Source: Pinus tabuliformis
Lineage: Eukaryota; Streptophyta; Pinopsida; Pinales; Pinaceae
DNA: 64,000 bases
Assembly (NCBI GenBank): GCA_031772625.1
Contig: CM062819.1
Span: 825,075,003 to 825,139,002, forward strand
Direction: 5' to 3'
Made by a program: the position numbers and the translations under genes. The notes beneath the pieces are model-generated. The model worked only from the letters and a program-made list of their open reading frames with translations, searched no databases and had not been told where the DNA came from. Positions 57,741 through 64,000 of this stretch are shown piece after piece. Within the stretch, counting starts at the first letter, position 1. Each line of letters starts with the position of its first letter.

Positions 57741-60229
57741 CAATGGGGGAGCAAAATGTTGTGCATGCCATCATAGTTAATGCCCCAAACTATTGTCTTG
57801 CTAGAAAGATTCTAGAGTCCAAATATAGGACCATATTTTGGACCCCATGTGCTACACATTGCATAGACGTCATGCATGAGGACATAGGCAAGTGGAGTGG
57901 GTAAAGAACATTGTAGAGAATGTCTTGTGTATCACAAAATACGTCTACAACCACTCATAGGTATTGAGCCTAGTGAGCAAAAACACTGGGGCAAGGAGCT
58001 AGTTAGGCTTGGCATCATAAGATTTGCAACTCACTTCCTCATTTTGCAATCTCTCACTTCCCAACAACAAAATTCGCAAAAAATGTTTCCCAATGATAAT
58101 CAGAATTCATCTTCGTGGACTCGCAAACAAGATGGAAAAACACCAAAAAGAAAGTTTTTGACAACACTTTTTGGAAAAAGTAACAAAGCTTGTGAAAATT
58201 GATGAGTTGCTTGTAAAGGTGTTATGGTTGGTGGATGGGAAAAAATGGTCATGGGCTACATCTGTGAGGCTATGGATTAGGCAAAGGAGCAAATACGGGC
58301 AAACTACAAGGATAGGATAGGCTAATACGAGCCTATTTGGGAGATCATTGATAACAAATGGAATGATCATTCCATCATCATATACATGCAGTTGGGTATT
58401 TCCTTAAACCAAGGTAACATTATAGAGCTCCATTAGGAGAAGATCAGACTAGGGTGGTCGCAGATGGGTTATACTAGCATTTGGAGCAGATGGTCCCTGA
58501 TGAGTCCAAGCGATTTGAAATGCATCAACAAATCAATGCTTTCACTAGGGCCACAAGTACCCTTGACAAAAACCAATGTAGAAAAAGTCGACCTCGAGAA
58601 TAAATCGGCAAGGGGATTGAATTTGAAAAAGTTGTTCAAGTCAGGAGGTTTTTGAAAAAACCAGCAAAAACTCGGCAAAATTTTAAAAATACAAAAATAT
58701 TTATTTATTTTTATTTTTTTAGCATCTAAAGCATCCACAATATCAAATAAATGCATTTCCACATAAATATGAAAAGAAAGCTAATATATAATATGTATAA
58801 GAAGTCTAGTGCTACATCACATATCAAAATAGTGAATCAAGTCCTGACTTAGTCTCAACTCTCAAGAGTCAAAATATCAACAAAAAATATAATAAATGTA
58901 TATCATGATACATCATCATGAGTCATCTACATGTCATAAAGTAATCAGTCACTGAGATCCTTTGCCCCTTTTACGGGAATAGTGAATGGCTTTGCCTTTT
59001 CCTTCAGGAAGAAGGCCTTGCCCCTAGGGCTACAAATGGACTCTGTCATCCTCTAGAGGTGGCCTCTATCTTCTGTTGTTGCCCATCCTAGATGGTGTCA
59101 CTTGCTCCTCTTCATCCTCCTGAGAGAGAAATTAAAAAACACCTGGCAGCAGCAAATTGGCACCCTGAGTCTCTCATGTTGAGCAGTGGACAAATCTCCA
59201 AATCCACACCACAAAATTAGAAAATCTCCTCCTCTTGGGCAATGGCAAACACCAACTCTCTCCACAAGGACGAATGGCAAAAAGAAGAGTGAAAATGAGT
59301 GAAATTTTCGGACCTTTCCCTCACTTATGCGTGGCATGGACGGGCTTCACAATTTTTTCAATAGACTCACGATAAAATCCCGATTTTTTCATTTTCCAAA
59401 AAGTCGCCAAAAAATTGGCCGATAAAATTGGCTAGCTAAAAAAATGGGACTTTGCCGATTTTATTGCGACTTTTTCCACACTAACAAAAACCTAGCAAAG
59501 ATTCCAAAAGAGATGTAGATCAACTAGGTAAGCAATTCCAATTTTTTATCAATTTCAATTGTTTAAAATTCAAACTGTAAACAGTGGTTTTTTAAGCCAA
59601 ACTTACAATCTAAATTGTTGAATAATGGATTAACTTTAGCCTTTGTCTTTGTACCACATTGGTGGGAGTCATTTGGCAGCCAATGTTCTCATGCAAAAGT
59701 TTGCAATTAGAGTTCTCAGCCAAACTTATAGTGCTTCTAGGTGTGAACGCAGTTGGTCTTTTTTTAGCAGATTTACATGAAAGAGAGAAATTGTTTGAAA
59801 CCAAAATGGTTAAATGATCTCGTCTTTGTGGAATACAATCTTCAACTAAGGTGCAACTAGTTAAACAAAAGCCCTGATATAGATCCCATTGTGTTGAATG
59901 ATATTGATCCAACTTCATAATGGGTGGAGGAGACTCAACCAACTAAGTTTGATCACGTCTTTGATATTGATGCCATGGAGTTTGGGGAAATTGATCCCAA
60001 AGCAAATCTAGTAGTCAAATCAAGAGCTAAAGTAAGCAAACCACCAAAAATGCCAAATGGTGATGGAAGCACCAGTCGTGCAGCTTGGTCAACTCGTGCT
60101 TCTAGTTCTATCAGACCTAGTGTTTTTGCTATTACTTTTAGGGTTGCAGTTGAGTCTACGGACTCCATAGACTTTGAGCAAGATGATATTTATGTAGCTC
60201 CTAGTGATAATCCCATGTCTAAGTGGTGA
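57741..60229 (+). pseudogene. hAT transposase, 5'-truncated and split
   Basis: Plant hAT transposase remains in several frames. First GEQNVVHAIIVNAPNYCLA, with ESKYRTIFWTPCATHCIDVM and DIGKW, the DUF659/RNase H-like core carrying catalytic residues. Then LVRLGIIRFATHFLILQSL (58000) and an EPIWEIIDNKWN segment (58330). From 58460 come MVPDESKRFEMHQQINAFTR and DKN; a 910-bp hAT insert (58574-59483) intervenes and coding resumes LAKIPKEM. The C-terminal dimerisation domain follows (WWESFGSQCS, SQTYSASRCERSWS, LNDLVFVEYNLQLR; 59640-59850) with a Ser/Arg tail to 60229. A GTAAG...TTTAG pair at about 59527-59640 may be an intron. The BED finger and start are missing. Confidence 0.9.
58566..59491. 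mobile_element. Non-autonomous hAT element, 910 bp, inside the transposase
   Basis: The element is 58574-59483, with ends CAATGTAGAAAAAGTCG and CGACTTTTTCCACACTA, inverted repeats with about 13 of 17 matching. A perfect 8-bp duplication ACAAAAAC flanks it (58566-58573 and 59484-59491). Removing it and one copy of the duplication restores continuous transposase-like coding. Subterminal GCCGAT(A/T)AAAAT words recur at the right end. No coding capacity is seen inside. Confidence 0.9.
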
Positions 60230-61852
60230 TGAGTTTGATGAGTGATCATGTTGATCAATGATTTGTAGTAGGTCAATGGCCCAATAGCTTGTAGCATTGT
60301 TTTTAGAGTCTAGACTCTAGAGGCCATTTAGAGCCTCAATGGTTATGTATCTTTTTGATGATATGTATTGCACTCAGTGTCATTTGATATATGTACTCTT
60401 ACATGGGGTATATAGATGAGCAAGCTTTGCATACTTTGTCTCTAATGGTTTGTAATCGTGCTTTAAAACCTTTAAAATAATTTTTTCATTAAAAAATAAT
60501 TATTTTATATCTTTTTTCAATTCTGGTTCATTGAATCCGATTTCATCCAATTCTGGTTTGAACCCTACCTTGATAGGTAGCCCATTCCAATTTTTAAACT
60601 ATGTGTGATTGTTGTGGTCTTTTTGGCTTTCTTCTTCTTTCGTTGCTTTCAAGTAATTATTGTAACTTTCAGTCCTTCAATATTTTCGAGTACAATTGTG
60701 GAACCCCATGTTACACCAAGTTTATGGAACATGGGGGCAAATAACCAATACATCTAAAGAGACCCACAAAAAAAATTCAGGGGACCACTGGGTATGTCAT
60801 GGGTGGGACATAGGAGACCCTGTCCCAAATATATAAATATTATAAAATTGTTAATGTTCAAAATTTGAACTTTTAAAAATAATCATTAATAATACATTCG
60901 ATACATACCAATTATTGTTCAGTGTCAAATCCAATGAAAAGAGGCTGCACATCCACTGCTATTGCGAGTTTTCAGATACCAAACCACTACATAGCAACAA
61001 CAAAATGACAACCAGCGCATTGTGATTTTCTGTGTTTATTTACAGTTTATAGACTTTAGGAGGTGTTACCCACATTCTTTTTGGGTAACCATAAGGTTGT
61101 CCTGCAGATACCTTGGAGATATGATGAAGACATTTATTATGACACCAGCTAAGGATTGAAGCTGAATAGAATAATGGTACAGCAAGGAAAGTAATTATGT
61201 TGAAGGTATTGTCATGATTCTTGATCAAGGTGGTATGACTAGTGCATAGTACTCCTTGTTGTTAGTGTTGTAATTGAGCTTGGCTTGGGACAAGGTCTCA
61301 AGATCTCAGGCAACTTGGTGCCCTCTTTGCTTGAAAACAAGACTGATTGCATATTAGAAGCTCACGTCTTGATTGAATAACAGGGAATAATGCAGGCCTG
61401 TTTATCAGCCTGTTATTGCTGAAGCTGCTGTTTGTTTGGCACCAAGAGACTCAAGTTCACTGTCAAATAATGCTGCCTTAAAACTGCCTACAGAGAAAGT
61501 CATTGTAAATGATTGCAAAGGGGTGGTCTTTGCATGGTTTTCAAAGCAACTTAATTTTGATTGAGCCATAGGAACCGTTGAACTCCAATTCTGGAATTTG
61601 TAAATTACCAACTCTAGCAATCCTACCTTAGGGAAAAACCCCCCTTGAGCCAGAGGAGAGCTGGCCAGAACTGAGAAGAGGGTTGGTGAGGTGCAGTGGG
61701 TTTCACACATGAGATTTTGGATTTTATGAGAAGTGTGAGATTTTGCTATAACAAGAGGGTTGGTGGCACTAGGTACCAAAGGGTGGAAAACTAGTAATTA
61801 GATTTTAAGATTTTTTCAAATTTTTATCCTCAAAAAAGAGCCACATGGGTGG
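60230..61852. other. No gene; hAT 3' region and unclassified sequence
   Basis: 60230-60600 is probably the transposase 3' UTR. 60690-60850 has GGAACCCCATGTTACACC and G-rich words that loosely recall hAT ends, but no target duplication was found. A minus-strand frame at 61405-61779 (124 codons) has no recognisable domain. Confidence 0.4.
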
Positions 61853-61885
61853 GTACTCTGTGCATCTCTACAAAGCACAGAGTAC
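61853..61885. repeat. Perfect 11-bp inverted repeat (hairpin)
   Basis: GTACTCTGTGC at 61853-61863 and GCACAGAGTAC at 61875-61885, separated by 11 bases. It sits in GC-richer sequence with further short repeated GTAC words to 62060. Role unknown. Confidence 0.8.
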
Positions 61886-62680
61886 ATCTGCATGTAGCCA
61901 AACACAACAGACATGAATCTTGGGTAGTTTGGCATACCATAAAGTACCTGATATACTGGGTACTTATGGGTCATCCCCGGTATGGACCTGATGTTCCCAT
62001 TATGGAGTCCCCGTACATAATGCATACTCAAGGGTTGAGTAGGCATACCCATGTTAGACTGTCAGAACCTTCTTGGGTTTTGTTAACAATTTCTCACAAT
62101 CAAGTCCATTCTCCATGACGTCTCCTATTTGCACATTTGGCAACTTTTTGACATGCCTCCAAAGAGGGCAGTCCTCTCTACTACATTCTCTTGGGTACAA
62201 GAGACCTCTTCAACGGAGGCACGTCAACTAGAAGATGCCATTAAATCTTGAAGTATAATGAAGACAGAAAAATTGAAGAAAAACAATGAAAATTAGAGAA
62301 ACCCTCTGAAATGGGAGGAAACAGCTGCTTCTATCAATATCTCTCACCCTACAGCTCATAAACACTGTATATACATAAACCCTACTCGTAAAGGAAATGC
62401 ACAGCCGCTGTAGAAAGTGCTGAGGAAAACAAAAGGGTTTGAAGTTTGAAGTGTGTTTATGGACTAATTTTTATTGCCTCTGTTATAAGTTTGAAATCCA
62501 TTATAGGGTTTAGGATAGCTTTATGTTCTATCATAGTGGTAGTCACAAGAATGATCAAGTTGAAAAGAGTGCATTTTAATTCTGGTGGGAATCTTCACCA
62601 ACCAGAGCAGGAAACATCTTAGGAACATTTCCCAACATTTTTGTTTTCAAAACTGCCAGTAAACATGTCCAAGGCATTTC
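61886..62680. other. No gene seen
   Basis: Unclassified sequence between a hairpin-rich region and the minus-strand LTR. Only short frames. Confidence 0.4.
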
Positions 62681-63791
62681 TGTTGGAAAATTCAAAGTGG
62701 CAGCTTATTATATCAATTTTCCTTAACCTTAATATTTGTCTGCGAACTTAGTTAATCTTCTTGTGTTCTTTATTTAGATATTTTCATCAAACAAATATCA
62801 AGAACAAAAACAGCAACAACAGAGGGCACAAAAATTAGACTCTCCACCAGGGCAAAACCCCTCCAAGGGGAAAACCCGGTAAACTCTTCTCTTCTTATAG
62901 AATCTACTTCCAATGAGACAGCAAAGACCCAATCCTAGACCGGAAGTCCTTCTCCATATACCAAGTCAGCCCTTCCAGCCAGTTCTTCCTTGATCTAGCT
63001 CTGACCAGCTTCACACTGAAACTTCGAACTCATGGCTTCAGTATTGCTTCTTTGACCTGCAACTTCGGCACTTGAAACTGCTTTAGGAACCCTAACCCAA
63101 CCTCCTTTGGTGACCTTCCTGGAGCAATACAGCTCCAACCAAGGTCAAAGAGGTAACTTTAAGGTAATTCTTCCTTCCAGCAACAAGAGACTGCACTTCG
63201 TCCTACTGCAACTCAGATCTGCAATTTCCGCCTTTACTGAGGCTGCAGAAACCCTAGACTTTTGCACGTGTGGGAGAGAGATAGCACAAAAGCAAAATTT
63301 TCATCCTTCTTTTCTCTTCTAGACCTTCACTCTTCTTGCCTTGTCTCTTCTTGCCCTACATTGAACTTCTTCTCTTGAGATCGAACTTCTTGAGTGAGTT
63401 AGTGACAAATGAGGTCGAACTGCTCCTTTATATAGCCTTACCAAGGGGTCGAATTCCCTCCTTTAGGCCGACTTGAAGTTGCCAAGGTCGACTTGTACTT
63501 TTGGAATTTCCAAGACTTTCTAGACTCAAATAATTCTTTTTCCAATTACATTTTGTCCGGAAGGGTCTTATAAACATGATGTTGACTCCTTTGACTATGA
63601 CAATAAATCCTAAGACCTAACAAACCCTAGAAGCATGAAGAACATGTTTTTACCTAGAAGACCATCAATAAAAAGCATGAAACCCATACTTTAAAATAAT
63701 AACTTTTTATTTTCTTCTTTTGTTTGTTACATAGGATACACATTGAAATGAGTACAACCACAATTATGAAGACCGATACTAGTTACATTTT
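62681..63791 (-). repeat. LTR of the TR-GAG C family, minus strand
   Basis: Plus-strand edge TGTTGGAAAATTC at 62681. On the minus strand it reads like element C's 3' LTR throughout, including CTATATAAAGG (about 63435) and the CCCC-TTGGA-GGGG hairpin (62858-62870). Its first bases are interrupted by the copia LTR at 63792. No PBS follows its inner end, so it is a 3' or solo LTR. Confidence 0.85.
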
Positions 63792-63973
63792 TGTTAGACA
63801 CACATGGACAGCAAGATATATATGAAAGATAAAACATGCAATACAATTTTATTAACAAGAGATTTACATTTATAGTACATTATGTGACTCTTGGGTTTCA
63901 GATCCCAAGGTCTCTTGGACTGCTTAGTCTATCCGGCTTCCACACTAACCCATTTAGGATTAGGTGTCCAACA
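63792..63973 (-). repeat. 182-bp 3' LTR of a minus-strand LTR element
   Basis: On the minus strand TGTTGGACACC...GTGTCTAACA, preceded by a G-rich polypurine tract. Its body lies beyond the window. It has inserted into the start of the LTR at 62681-63791; the 5-bp duplication on this side would be ATTTT. Confidence 0.8.
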
Positions 63974-63985
63974 TTCCCCCCCTTA
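63974..63985 (-). other. Polypurine tract
   Basis: The minus strand reads AAGGGGGGGGAA directly before the 182-bp LTR. Confidence 0.8.
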
Positions 63986-64000
63986 ATCCGAAGGGTTATG

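Noticed and set aside
61405-61779. 124-codon minus-strand frame
   Set aside because: No recognisable domain, no splice sites or TE context to support it; left as unclassified.
1-64000. Search for CRISPR arrays, tRNA or rRNA genes, and bacterial-type operons
   Set aside because: None found; the tandem repeats present are minisatellites or duplications without unique spacers, and primer-binding sites account for the tRNA-like 12-mers.

Overview
This window is plant nuclear DNA and reads like a piece of a large gymnosperm, probably conifer, genome. It is AT-rich and consists almost entirely of nested, decayed transposable elements (TEs), with one recognisable host gene fragment. The conifer reading rests on the repeat content, above all a Penelope-like element carrying a GIY-YIG endonuclease, a type known in conifers. 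Nothing here fixes the species.

Layout. 1-6.3 kb: 3' part of an Athila/Tat-type Ty3/gypsy element, with a broken integrase, a 2-kb spacer and about 3 kb of degraded accessory reading frames. 7.3-9.8 kb: a decayed Ty1/copia element on the minus strand with its PBS. 9.8-11.3 kb: two minisatellites. 11.5-18.2 kb: LTR pieces, including an integrase fragment caught between two copies of one LTR, and a 1.26-kb LTR with PBS. 20.4-21.5 kb: the last three coding exons (minus strand) of a DEAD-box RNA helicase resembling plant RH39, the only convincing host gene. 24.1-29.8 kb: a structurally complete chromovirus with 214-bp LTRs, PBS, PPT, chromodomain and a perfect 5-bp target duplication. 30-37.3 kb: a dispersed repeat, a copia fragment, non-autonomous hAT elements and LTR-like DNA.

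37.7-57.7 kb holds three related LTR elements that encode only Gag (TR-GAG-like), called A, B and C below. A (37.7-45.8) contains a solo LTR in its 5' LTR and a 5'-truncated Penelope-like element with hammerhead ribozyme motifs. B (50.68-56.05) is complete and nested inside C. C carries a triplicated 762-bp segment, and its third copy contains a hAT element with an 8-bp target duplication. 57.7-60.2 kb is a broken hAT transposase gene, itself split by a 910-bp hAT element. 62.7-64 kb holds two further minus-strand LTRs.

No tRNA, rRNA, CRISPR or bacterial-type features were seen. Apart from the helicase exons, every coding region recognised is a mobile-element pseudogene. Boundaries given with TG...CA ends plus target duplications are firm; others are approximate.
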